A stretch of DNA of 33,007 nucleotides from the NCBI GenBank assembly GCA_949948775.1, contig CATLHC010000029.1, positions 1 to 33,007 on the forward strand, read 5' to 3'. Within the stretch, counting starts at the first letter, position 1; the number at the start of each line of letters is the position of its first letter. The stretch is from an uncultured Oscillospiraceae bacterium (GTDB lineage Bacteria; Bacillota; Clostridia; Oscillospirales; Oscillospiraceae). A program made the position numbers and the translations under genes. This document shows, one piece after another, positions 6,412 through 13,694 of this stretch. Below the pieces are notes generated by a model, which did not search any database, was not told the DNA's origin, and was given only the letters and a program-made list of their open reading frames with translations.

Positions 6412-8506
6412 ACGCGCTCCCGTCCCCAAGCCGGAACCCGGTGTGGTCCTGCCCCGGTCCATCCATCTGGTGCCTCTGGACGAAATTGCCGGGTTCGAGG
6501 TCCGTCCCGGATTCTATGACACCAACGGAGCCACCGCAATCCCCGGCGGGGTGAACTTCACCGTTCACTCCCACGGGGCCGCCAAAATTGAACTGCTACT
6601 GTTCCGCCGGGAGCAGGACGAGCCCTTCGCGGTGCTGCCTTTTCCCGAGCACTACCGCATCGGCAACGTATATTCGATGATCGTGTTTAAACTGGATATC
6701 GAAAAATTTGAGTATGCCTATCGGGTGGACGGACCTTATGAGCCGGGAAAGGGCCTCATTTTTGACAGCAGCCGCTACCTGCTGGACCCGTACGCCAAAG
6801 CCGTTACCGGCCAGAGCCGCTGGGGAGAGACCACCCCCCACGGCCAGCACTATAAAGCCCGGGTGGTGAAGGACGATTTTGACTGGGGCAACATGGGCCA
6901 GCCCCTGATTCCCACAGAGGATTTGATCATCTATGAGCTCCATGTCCGGGGATTCACAAAGGACGCCTCTTCCGGTGTGAAGCACCCCGGTACCTTCGCC
7001 GGGCTGATGGAGAAGCTGGATTACCTCCAGGAGCTGGGGGTGAACGCCGTCGAGCTGATGCCTATCTTCGAGTTCGACGAGATGCTGGATTACCGGGAGT
7101 TCAACGGGGAGAAGCTCTACAACTATTGGGGCTACAGCACCGTCAGCTTTTTTGCCCCCAACACCAGCTATACCGCCAGCACCGAGTACAACCGGGAGGG
7201 CAATGAGCTGAAACGGCTGATCCGGGCCTGCAACGAGCGGGGTATAGAGGTATATTTGGACGTGGTGTTCAACCACACCGCCGAAGGCAATGAGATGGGT
7301 CCCTTCTTCTCCTTTAAGGGCTTTGACAACAACATCTACTATCTGCTGACGCCGGAGGGGCACTATTACAACTTTTCCGGCTGCGGCAACACCTTAAACT
7401 GCAACCACCCCATTGTCCACCAGATGATCCTGGACTGCCTGCGCTACTGGGTGACCACCTATCGAGTGGACGGGTTCCGATTCGATTTGGCCTCCATCCT
7501 GGGCCGGGACGAGAACGGCACCCCGATGGTTTCCCCGCCGCTGCTGCAGGCGCTGGCCTTTGACCCCATCCTGGGGAATGTGAAGCTCATTGCCGAGGCA
7601 TGGGACGCGGGCGGGCTGTACCAGGTGGGCACCTTCCCCGCCTGGAACCGCTGGGCGGAGTGGAACGGCCGCTACCGGGACGATATGCGCCGCTACCTGA
7701 AGGGGGACAAGGGCTTAGCCCATGCCGCCGCCCTGCGCATGGCCGGGTCCCACGACATCTATGACGCCTCCGCCCGGAAGAACGCATCGGTGAACTTCCT
7801 CACCTGCCACGACGGGTTTACGCTCCACGATCTGTACACCTACAATAACAAGCACAACGAGGCCAACGGCTGGAACAATACCGACGGCGCCAACGATAAC
7901 AACAGCTGGAACTGCGGCGTGGAGGGGGAGACGGACGACCCGAACGTCAACGCCCTGCGCCGGCGGATGGTGCGCAACGCCTTTGCCCTGCTGATGTGCT
8001 CCCGGGGCATTCCCATGTTTTTGGCGGGAGATGAGTTCGGCAACACCCAGTTCGGCAACAACAACGCCTACTGCCAGGATAACCTGGTGTCCTGGCTGGA
8101 CTGGTCCCTGCTGGAGAAAAACCGGGACCTGTTCCGGTTCTTCCAGTATATGATTCGCTTCCGCAAAGAGCACCGGGTGGTGCGCACGGATATGAGCGGC
8201 GGGGCCTGCGGTTTCCCGGATATCAGCTTCCACGGCGTGTCCCCCTGGAAGGATCAGTTCAGCGCCCACGACCACTATGTGGGGGTCATGTTTGCCGGGG
8301 CGGAGCGCAATGTGGGCCCCCAGATCGTATACGTGGCCTCCAACGCCTACTGGGAGGAGCTGAACGCCGCCCTGCCTCAGCTGCCCGCGTCCATGCGCTG
8401 GGAGCGCGTGGTAAACACCTGGGACGAGGAGCAGCATTCCTGGTTCGTCAACGGCAACTGCTTCACCATTGGCCCGCGCAGCGTCATGGTGTTCCGGGCG
8501 AGATAG
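6401..8506 (+). CDS. glgX: Glycogen debranching / isoamylase-type enzyme (GH13)
   Basis: A 701-residue alpha-1,6-glucosidase of glycogen or alpha-glucan breakdown, presumably cytosolic since no signal peptide is seen. The N-terminal ~50-140 region is a CBM48-like beta-sandwich. The GH13 barrel carries DVVFNHT (residues 287-293), the nucleophile D362 in VDGFRFDLAS, the acid/base E399 in LIAEAWDAGG and the third acid D471 in FLTCHDGFT. The C-terminus is a beta-domain. Start ATG 6401 has a GGAAGGAAG upstream. The gene is translationally overlapped by the nitroreductase gene. No other glycogen gene is in the window. Assignment to GlgX versus a TreX/isoamylase subgroup is by general resemblance. 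Confidence 0.9.
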   Translation: MNGKRAPVPKPEPGVVLPRSIHLVPLDEIAGFEVRPGFYDTNGATAIPGGVNFTVHSHGAAKIELLLFRREQDEPFAVLPFPEHYRIGNVYSMIVFKLDIEKFEYAYRVDGPYEPGKGLIFDSSRYLLDPYAKAVTGQSRWGETTPHGQHYKARVVKDDFDWGNMGQPLIPTEDLIIYELHVRGFTKDASSGVKHPGTFAGLMEKLDYLQELGVNAVELMPIFEFDEMLDYREFNGEKLYNYWGYSTVSFFAPNTSYTASTEYNREGNELKRLIRACNERGIEVYLDVVFNHTAEGNEMGPFFSFKGFDNNIYYLLTPEGHYYNFSGCGNTLNCNHPIVHQMILDCLRYWVTTYRVDGFRFDLASILGRDENGTPMVSPPLLQALAFDPILGNVKLIAEAWDAGGLYQVGTFPAWNRWAEWNGRYRDDMRRYLKGDKGLAHAAALRMAGSHDIYDASARKNASVNFLTCHDGFTLHDLYTYNNKHNEANGWNNTDGANDNNSWNCGVEGETDDPNVNALRRRMVRNAFALLMCSRGIPMFLAGDEFGNTQFGNNNAYCQDNLVSWLDWSLLEKNRDLFRFFQYMIRFRKEHRVVRTDMSGGACGFPDISFHGVSPWKDQFSAHDHYVGVMFAGAERNVGPQIVYVASNAYWEELNAALPQLPASMRWERVVNTWDEEQHSWFVNGNCFTIGPRSVMVFRAR

Positions 8507-8511
8507 AATTC

Positions 8512-8538
8512 GGCCCCCGCCGTACAGCGGGGGCCTTT
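8512..8538 (+). terminator. Rho-independent terminator after the debranching enzyme gene
   Basis: GGCCCCCGC (8512-8520) pairs with GCGGGGGCC (8527-8535) around CGTACA, followed by a short TTT and an AT-rich stretch. Confidence 0.75.
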
Positions 8539-8592
8539 CATATTGCATTTGGTTGGTTGTCGTGGGATCACTGATCGAAATCGTTCTCAGGG

Positions 8593-8642
8593 GAAGCGAA
8601 TGAAAAGTTCTTTTTCGGCTCTTTTTTCCAAAAGGAGAGCCT
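8593..8642. repeat. Interspersed repeat, family 1, copy 1
   Basis: GAAGCGAA, then AAAAGTTCTTTTTCGG, then an imperfect hairpin (GGCTCTTTT / AAAAGGAGAGCC). The first two blocks recur in the same order at 19882-19965 and, inverted and shorter, at 28390-28448. This copy abuts the 3' end of fhs. Confidence 0.6.
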
Positions 8643-10313
8643 TTAAAACAGTCCGGAGATGACGCCGTTCTCGTCCACGTCGATCTTCTCCGCGGCGGGC
8701 ACCTTGGGCAGCCCCGGCATGGTCATGATATCCCCGGTGAGGGCCACGATGAAGCCCGCCCCGGCGCACACCTTTAAATCGCGCACCGTGACGTCGAAGC
8801 CCTCCGGCGCGCCCAGCAGAGCGGGATCGTCGGAGAAGGAATACTGGGTCTTGGCCACGCACACGGGCAGATCCCCGAAGCCCAGGTCAAACAGCCGCTT
8901 CCACTGCTGCTGTGCCTTTGGGGTCAGCTTGGCCTGCTTACCGCCGTACACCCGGCCCACAATGGCGTTCAGCTTGCCCTGGAGGGAGGTGTTGTCCGGG
9001 TAGGCGTAGGTGAATTCGTCCAGCCGGGGTGCGCCGCACAGCCGCAGCACTTCCCGCGCCAGCGCAATGCCGCCCTCGCCGCCCTTGGCCCACACCTCGG
9101 ACAGGGCCACGTTCACGCCCAGCTCTTTACACTTGCGCTCCACCAGCTTCAGCTCGGCCTCGGTGTCGGTGGGGAAGACATTGACGGCCACCACACAGGG
9201 CAGGTGGAAGGTATTTTTGAGGTTGTCCACATGGCGCAGCAGGTTGGGCAGGCCCCGCTCCAGGGCCTCCAGATCCTCTTTGCCCAGGTCCCCTCTGGCG
9301 GAGCCCCCGTGGTGCTTCAGCGCCCGGACGGTGGCCACGATGACCACTGCGTCGGGATGGGTCCCCAGGGCCCGGCACTTGATGTCCAAAAATTTCTCCG
9401 CGCCCAGGTCCGCGCCGAAGCCCGCCTCGGTGACCACGTAGTCCGCCAGCTTGAGGGCGGTGTCGGTGGCGGCCACGGAGTTGCACCCGTGGGCGATGTT
9501 GGCGAAGGGGCCGCCGTGGACCAGGGCGGGGGTGTTTTCCAGGGTCTGGACCAGGTTGGGCTTGATGGCGTCCTTCAGCAGCGCCGCCATGGCCCCCTGG
9601 GCCTTTAGGTCGGCGGCGGTGACGGGCTTGTCATCATAGGTGTAGCCAACGATGATCCGGGCCAGGCGCTGCTTCAAATCCTTTAGGTCGGTGGCCAGGC
9701 ACAGCACCGCCATGATCTCGCTGGCCACGGTGATGTCGAAACCGTCCTCCCGGGGCACCCCCTGCATCCGGCCCCCCAGGCCGTCCACGATGTTTCGCAG
9801 CTGCCGGTCATTCATGTCCACGCACCGCCGCCAGGTGATCTTTTTCGGGTCGATACCCAGGGCGTTGCCCTGTTGGATGTGGTTGTCCAGCATGGCCGCC
9901 AGCAGGTTGTTGGCCGCGCCGATGGCGTGGAAGTCCCCGGTGAAGTGGAGGTTGATGTCCTCCATGGGCACCACCTGGGCGTAGCCGCCCCCGGCCGCGC
10001 CTCCCTTCACCCCGAACACCGGACCCAGGGAGGGTTCCCGCAGGCATAGGAGCACGTTTTTCTCCAGCCTTTTCAGCGCGTCGGCCAGCCCCACGCTGGT
10101 GGTGGTCTTGCCCTCCCCGGCGGGGGTGGGATTGATGGCGGTGACCAGGATCAGCCTGCCCTTCCGTGGCTGGGAGCGCAGGGGGCCGATGTCGATCTTG
10201 GCCTTGACCCTGCCGTAGTACTCCAGCAGGTTTTGGTCGATACCGGCGTTGGCGGCAACCTGTTCGATGGGCAGCATTTGGGCTCCCTGGGCGATTTCAA
10301 TGTCGGTTTTCAC
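8643..10313 (-). CDS. fhs: Formate--tetrahydrofolate ligase
   Basis: A 556-residue cytosolic enzyme that makes 10-formyl-THF from formate, THF and ATP, feeding purine synthesis and the folate branch of C1 metabolism. The ATP-binding loop [10 protein letters not shown] is at about residues 63-72. [35 protein letters not shown] is the conserved family core. The GTG start at 10313 has AAGGAGG at 10321-10327, seven bases upstream. Length matches the family (about 555). The leader holds a ZTP riboswitch and an intrinsic terminator (10356-10470), so expression is expected to rise when ZTP signals folate shortage. No other Wood-Ljungdahl genes are near. Confidence 0.97.
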   Translation of the reverse strand: MKTDIEIAQGAQMLPIEQVAANAGIDQNLLEYYGRVKAKIDIGPLRSQPRKGRLILVTAINPTPAGEGKTTTSVGLADALKRLEKNVLLCLREPSLGPVFGVKGGAAGGGYAQVVPMEDINLHFTGDFHAIGAANNLLAAMLDNHIQQGNALGIDPKKITWRRCVDMNDRQLRNIVDGLGGRMQGVPREDGFDITVASEIMAVLCLATDLKDLKQRLARIIVGYTYDDKPVTAADLKAQGAMAALLKDAIKPNLVQTLENTPALVHGGPFANIAHGCNSVAATDTALKLADYVVTEAGFGADLGAEKFLDIKCRALGTHPDAVVIVATVRALKHHGGSARGDLGKEDLEALERGLPNLLRHVDNLKNTFHLPCVVAVNVFPTDTEAELKLVERKCKELGVNVALSEVWAKGGEGGIALAREVLRLCGAPRLDEFTYAYPDNTSLQGKLNAIVGRVYGGKQAKLTPKAQQQWKRLFDLGFGDLPVCVAKTQYSFSDDPALLGAPEGFDVTVRDLKVCAGAGFIVALTGDIMTMPGLPKVPAAEKIDVDENGVISGLF

Positions 10314-10355
10314 GGTGATGCCTCCTTAATGTGTTGTTTTGAGAGGGTGCGTCCC

Positions 10356-10396
10356 AAAAACAAAATTGGGCGCACCGAGGTTCAGTCAGTGCGCCC
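10356..10396 (-). terminator. Riboswitch-controlled intrinsic terminator of fhs
   Basis: On the minus strand GGGCGCAC (10396-10389) pairs with GTGCGCCC (10375-10368), followed by AATTTTGTTTTT. Its 5' arm is the 3' strand of the ZTP aptamer (CTGGGC). A second hairpin, GGTGCGCCCAA (10376-10366) with TTGGGACGCACC (10357-10346), shares the terminator 3' arm and would compete with it. Confidence 0.7.
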
Positions 10397-10470
10397 AGAC
10401 GGTCGGCAATCAGGCGCGTGCGCGCCGCTGTACTTCATGTGGTCCTCCACTTCCGTCAGTCATACAGCGG
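10392..10470 (-). promoter_or_regulatory. ZTP riboswitch (pfl motif) upstream of fhs
   Basis: Minus-strand order matches the ZTP aptamer. P1 is CCGCTGTA (10470-10463) pairing with TACAGCGG (10432-10425). The J1/2 loop is TGACTGACGGAA. P2 is GTGG-AGGA-CCAC, followed by ATGAAG. A GC-rich linker leads to P3, GCCGACCGTCTGGGC (10407-10393). The P3 loop CCGTC can pair with GACGG of J1/2 as the known pseudoknot; relative to the common GGCGG/CCGCC pair this is a covariant change. fhs is a classic member of the ZTP regulon. ZTP binding should block the terminator and switch fhs on. Confidence 0.88.
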
Positions 10471-10474
10471 GTAT

Positions 10475-10504
10475 AGTCTATCATGTTTGTCCCCATTTCG
10501 TCAA
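10475..10504 (-). promoter_or_regulatory. Probable promoter of the fhs riboswitch transcript
   Basis: On the minus strand TTGACG (10499-10504), an 18-bp spacer and TAGACT (10475-10480). The expected start would fall at or just before aptamer stem P1. Confidence 0.55.
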
Positions 10505-10560
10505 GGGGCTATACGTATAGTATTATCTCAAAATAAAATCCTGCCGTTTCATGCGGGAGA

Positions 10561-10776
10561 GGGTGAAATAGTGGGGAATTTCGGTGGCATAACGGTTTTC
10601 ATAATGCCGAAGTGTAAATTCTGATACGGAGAGTTATCCACAATTTCCACAAGGTTTTCAACAACTTCAACCCGTTGCGCCCCAAGGATTTCCACAGCTT
10701 CTACATATTTATCCACAACCTGAAACCCTAGTTTTATCACATGTTAAAGCGGCATTTCGGTTTACATAATAAAAAA
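10561..10776. other. Gene-free region with DnaA-box cluster
   Basis: No gene is seen between the fhs leader and tsaD. On the plus strand there are two exact DnaA boxes TTATCCACA (10634-10642, 10709-10717) and two degenerate boxes ATTTCCACA (10643-10651, 10688-10696), all in the same orientation within 84 bp. GGTTTTCAACAAC between them is also typical of Firmicutes origin sequence. AT-rich DNA flanks it (10721-10780). No dnaA, dnaN or other origin-linked gene is in the window, so this may be a DnaA-titration or regulatory cluster rather than oriC. Confidence 0.6.
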
Positions 10777-11787
10777 TTATCCCTTTGAGATGTCGAGGCT
10801 TGCCTTCGCGTTCAGCTCCCATCCTGCGGTATGGCCCGCCAGGTACTCGTAATAACCCTGGCTGCCGATCATGGCGGCGTTGTCGCCGCACAGGGCTAGG
10901 GGAGGGAGCCACAGCTTGGCGCCGGCCTGACCGCAGGCGGTCTCCAAATCGGCCCGGATGCGGCTATTGGCGGCCACGCCCCCCGCCACGGCAATTTTAT
11001 GGTAGCCTGTCATGCCGTCCGCCTCCATCACCCGGGGCACCAGAGAATCGGACACAGCGGCGGCGAAGGAGGCTGCCAGGTCGTGGAGGTCCAGCGCCTC
11101 CCCCTTCTGGGATGCGTTGTGGATGGTGTTGAGCACCGCCGTTTTCAGTCCGGAGAAGGACATATCCAGTGGATGGTCGGCCACGTGGGCCCGTGGGAAT
11201 ACGTATGCTCTATCGTTGCCGCCCTGGGCCATTTTGTCCATGGGTCCGCCGCCGGGATAGCCCAGGCCCAGCACCCGGGCGGTTTTGTCGAAGCACTCGC
11301 CCGCCGCGTCGTCTCGGGTGCCGCCCAGGACTTCAAAATGGGTGTAATCCTTCACGTCCACCAGGGCGGTGGTGCCGCCGGACACGCACAGGCACAGGAA
11401 GGGGGGCTCCAAGTCCGGGTGGGCGATGTAGTTGGCGGCAATGTGTCCCCGGACATGGTGGACAGGGATCAGCGGCACCCCCAGCCCAAAGGCGGCGGAC
11501 TTGGCGAAGGACACCCCCACCAGCAGGGCGCCGATGAGGCCGGGGGCGTAGGTTACCGCCACGGCGTCGATGTCCGCCTTGGAGACACCCGCCTGCCGCA
11601 AGGCCTCGTCCGCCAGCCCGGAGATGGCCTCCACGTGCTTGCGGGAGGCGATCTCGGGCACCACGCCGCCGTAGACGGCGTGCATATCCGCTGACGAGGC
11701 GATGACGGAGGACAGTACTGTGCGGCCATCCCGCACCACGGCGGCGGCGGTCTCGTCACAGGAGGATTCAAAGGCTAAGATATTCAA
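10777..11787 (-). CDS. tsaD: tRNA N6-adenosine threonylcarbamoyltransferase
   Basis: A 336-residue ASKHA-fold enzyme that transfers threonylcarbamoyl to A37 of ANN-decoding tRNAs, working with TsaB/TsaE. It starts MNILAFESSCDETAAAVV, the family N-terminus. The metal-binding His pair is in HHVRGHIAANY; SGLKTAVLNT and the C-terminal LCGDNAAMIG are also diagnostic. The longest frame begins at a GTG (11796), but that codon lies in the AGAGGTG ribosome-binding site. The TTG at 11787 is correctly spaced and gives the usual N-terminus. It is the last gene of the polA-rimI unit, 12 bp after the DUF3795 gene. rimI close by is the usual context; tsaB and tsaE are not in the window. Confidence 0.95.
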   Translation of the reverse strand: MNILAFESSCDETAAAVVRDGRTVLSSVIASSADMHAVYGGVVPEIASRKHVEAISGLADEALRQAGVSKADIDAVAVTYAPGLIGALLVGVSFAKSAAFGLGVPLIPVHHVRGHIAANYIAHPDLEPPFLCLCVSGGTTALVDVKDYTHFEVLGGTRDDAAGECFDKTARVLGLGYPGGGPMDKMAQGGNDRAYVFPRAHVADHPLDMSFSGLKTAVLNTIHNASQKGEALDLHDLAASFAAAVSDSLVPRVMEADGMTGYHKIAVAGGVAANSRIRADLETACGQAGAKLWLPPLALCGDNAAMIGSQGYYEYLAGHTAGWELNAKASLDISKG

Positions 11788-11799
11788 AATAAGCACCTC

Positions 11800-12354
11800 T
11801 CAATGGGGTTTGCGCGGTTTTTTGCGCAGTTTCAAATCGAACCCTCTTCGACCGGCCAGCGCTTGGAACAGGCTGGCGGCCTGGGCCGCCCGCTCCCTGG
11901 CGGATAGATCCGGCGGCAGCGCGGCCAGCTGTTCCATCGCGGCCCGCAGGTCCTCCAGGGGCAACAGATTGGCCGCCGCATAGTAAAAGCCCTTGTGCCG
12001 CCCGTCGTTGTAGTGGTTCAGCAGATTTGTCAGGATCACCTGTTTTTCCAGCTGCTCTTCCCGGTAAGCGGCCGGACCGATGCGCTGGAGGCGCTCCAAA
12101 TCCTGCCTGCGGTTTCGGTGGGTGATAAAGCTGTCATAGAGGTCGTCCGCCCGATAGCGCTCACAGGGGTATTTCGCGCATTGGGAACAGTATGCGACGC
12201 CGCCCTGCTCCAGCGAGCACCGGGCAATGGCGCAGGATTGATTGCCCTTGCCGCCGCCGCAGCCGGGACAGTACCCGTCCAGCTTCATGGGACACAGGCC
12301 GCAGTTCAGACCGCACAGGGAGAACAACAGGTCGTCCCGGTGGAAGCCGTTCAT
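11800..12354 (-). CDS. DUF3795-like cysteine-rich protein
   Basis: A 184-residue protein with a Cys-rich N-terminal third: CGLNCGLCP, then CPGC, C, C and CSQCAKYPC within about 60 residues, followed by an all-helical tail rich in Arg. The pattern is that of DUF3795 proteins, which are thought to bind metal or an Fe-S cluster; function is unknown. The upstream in-frame extension (MGGGGVS) is discounted because the ATG at 12354 has GGAGGAGG just upstream and overlaps the stop of the acetyltransferase gene by 4 nt (ATGA, 12351-12354), implying translational coupling. tsaD follows after 12 bp. Confidence 0.82.
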   Translation of the reverse strand: MNGFHRDDLLFSLCGLNCGLCPMKLDGYCPGCGGGKGNQSCAIARCSLEQGGVAYCSQCAKYPCERYRADDLYDSFITHRNRRQDLERLQRIGPAAYREEQLEKQVILTNLLNHYNDGRHKGFYYAAANLLPLEDLRAAMEQLAALPPDLSARERAAQAASLFQALAGRRGFDLKLRKKPRKPH

Positions 12355-12956
12355 GGATACGCCTCCTCCACCCACTCCGGGGCGGGCTTGACGGCCTCGT
12401 CCGGCCTCAGAGGGAGCTGGATGTACCGCGCCATATGGGCGGGGGAGAAGTACTCCGCGTACACACTCCGGTGGAGGGCCTCCACCTTGCGGTCATCCCC
12501 CTCCGGCCCCCGGTAGAGGCAGTTGAAGCGCACCCCGAACAGGGCGCACTGGTAGTCCAGCACCCGGAAGCCGTTGCGTTCATAGAAGGCGATGCGGCGC
12601 TGGCGCAGCTGGTTGATGTCGGGGTCGTGGGAGCAGGGGGCCTCCGCCTCGCCGAAGAGCTGGCCGTAGCGCTGGAACAGCAGCTCTAAAATTTTCGTGC
12701 CATGCCCGGCGTTGCGCAGCCCCCGCAGCACCCCGAAATACTCCAGCAGCGCGCCGGAGTGGTCCTTTGCCAGCCACATCAGGGCGTAGCCCACCGGCTG
12801 TCCGCCCTCGGTGATGAGCAGTGGGTCATACCGGCCCAAATCCATCAGCCGGAGCATGGCCTTTAAGGGCTTCAGTTCCGAGTGGGGGAAATCCTCCAGG
12901 ATCTCGTCTTGGTAGAGGGCGGTGAGCTCCTCCTTGTTCAACAGCTTCAGTTCCAT
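12351..12956 (-). CDS. GNAT family N-acetyltransferase
   Basis: A 201-residue acetyltransferase. The acetyl-CoA pyrophosphate loop is recognisable as RGLRNAGHGTKILELLF, preceded by beta strands VGYALMWLAK and LLEYFGV, and RRIAFYERNGFRV follows as the C-terminal GNAT motif. Substrate unknown. The ATG at 12956 is preferred to the TTG at 12962 because TAGGAGAG lies about 9 bases before it. It sits between rimI (12-15 bp gap) and the DUF3795 gene (4-nt overlap), so it belongs to the same operon. Confidence 0.88.
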   Translation of the reverse strand: MELKLLNKEELTALYQDEILEDFPHSELKPLKAMLRLMDLGRYDPLLITEGGQPVGYALMWLAKDHSGALLEYFGVLRGLRNAGHGTKILELLFQRYGQLFGEAEAPCSHDPDINQLRQRRIAFYERNGFRVLDYQCALFGVRFNCLYRGPEGDDRKVEALHRSVYAEYFSPAHMARYIQLPLRPDEAVKPAPEWVEEAYP

Positions 12957-12968
12957 GTTCAAACTCTC

Positions 12969-13412
12969 CTAATATGTCAATGTCATCAAGATCGCGTCCT
13001 CCCGGGGCGCGTCGTAGTAGTTTTTCCGCCGGCCCACGGCGGCGAAGCCGTGTTTCTCATACAGGGCGATGGCGGGGGCGTTGGATGAGCGCACCTCCAG
13101 CATGAGCACGGCCAGGTGCTCCCGCCCAAAGCCGATCAAGGCGGACAGCAGGGCGTCGGCCACCCCCTGCCGCCGGGCGGCGGGAGCCACGGCGATGTTG
13201 TCCAGATTGCCCTCGTCCAGAATGACGGACAGCACGGCATAGCCCAAGAGGGAGCCGTTCTCCCCTTGGGCCAGCAGGACGCGTACCCGGGGGCTGTCCA
13301 GCGCCTCCTGGAAGAGAGCCTCGCTCCACGGGTCGGCGGGGAAGCAGACCTTTTCCAGCGCCGCCACAGCGGGCAGGTGGGCGGCGGCCATGGGGACGAC
13401 ACGGAAGCTCAT
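12969..13412 (-). CDS. rimI: Ribosomal-protein-alanine N-acetyltransferase
   Basis: A 147-residue GNAT enzyme that acetylates the N-terminal Ala of ribosomal protein S18 in characterised members. Typical RimI sequence is seen: EKVCFPADPWSEALFQEAL at the N-terminus, the acetyl-CoA loop VAPAARRQGVADALL, and LEVRSSNAPAIALYEKHGFAAVGRRKNYY at the C-terminus. The ATG at 13412 overlaps the stop of the nucleoside-phosphorylase remnant by 4 nt (ATGA, 13409-13412). The longer frame to 13583 is antisense/out-of-frame to that remnant and is discounted. Proximity to tsaD is the usual genomic setting. Confidence 0.93.
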   Translation of the reverse strand: MSFRVVPMAAAHLPAVAALEKVCFPADPWSEALFQEALDSPRVRVLLAQGENGSLLGYAVLSVILDEGNLDNIAVAPAARRQGVADALLSALIGFGREHLAVLMLEVRSSNAPAIALYEKHGFAAVGRRKNYYDAPREDAILMTLTY

Positions 13413-13675
13413 AAGCGTACCGCCGCCTCCAGCGCCACGCGCAGATACTTTTCGTAGTCCGACACGGGCACCGCGCCCCAGGTGCGGGCGTCCCAGGCGT
13501 TCCCGTCCAAGCTGTCCTCGGCGTAGAGGAATTGGTAGACAGGCGCCCCCCGGAACTGCCCCATTGCCATCACGGAGGCACACTCCATCTCTACCGCGAT
13601 ACAGCCGTCCGCCGGGCGGACCAGGGGCTTCAATATCTCCTCGGAGTCTGGTTCGAAGGTATCCAATAAGCTCAT
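13409..13675 (-). CDS. Truncated nucleoside phosphorylase-like protein (probable deletion remnant)
   Basis: An 88-residue frame whose last ~65 residues match the C-terminal end of purine/uridine phosphorylases: GCIAVEMECASVMAMGQFRG, then QFLYAEDSLDGNAWD and a terminal ALEAAVRL. Full-length members have about 250 residues. The first ~16 residues (MSLLDTFEPDSEEILKP) look like a normal N-terminus joined straight to the C-terminal part, so an in-frame internal deletion of roughly 150-170 codons is inferred. The phosphate- and ribose-binding core is missing, so phosphorylase activity is not expected. It retains a strong RBS (GGAAGGAGG) and is coupled by 4-nt overlap to rimI, and lies 19 bp after polA. 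Confidence 0.7.
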   Translation of the reverse strand: MSLLDTFEPDSEEILKPLVRPADGCIAVEMECASVMAMGQFRGAPVYQFLYAEDSLDGNAWDARTWGAVPVSDYEKYLRVALEAAVRL

Positions 13676-13694
13676 TTTTGAGCGCCTCCTTCCG

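Noticed and set aside
10634-10717. This being the chromosomal oriC
   Set aside because: No dnaA, dnaN, recF or rpmH nearby and the genes to the right are transcribed toward the cluster; only two exact boxes are present. Kept as a DnaA-box cluster.
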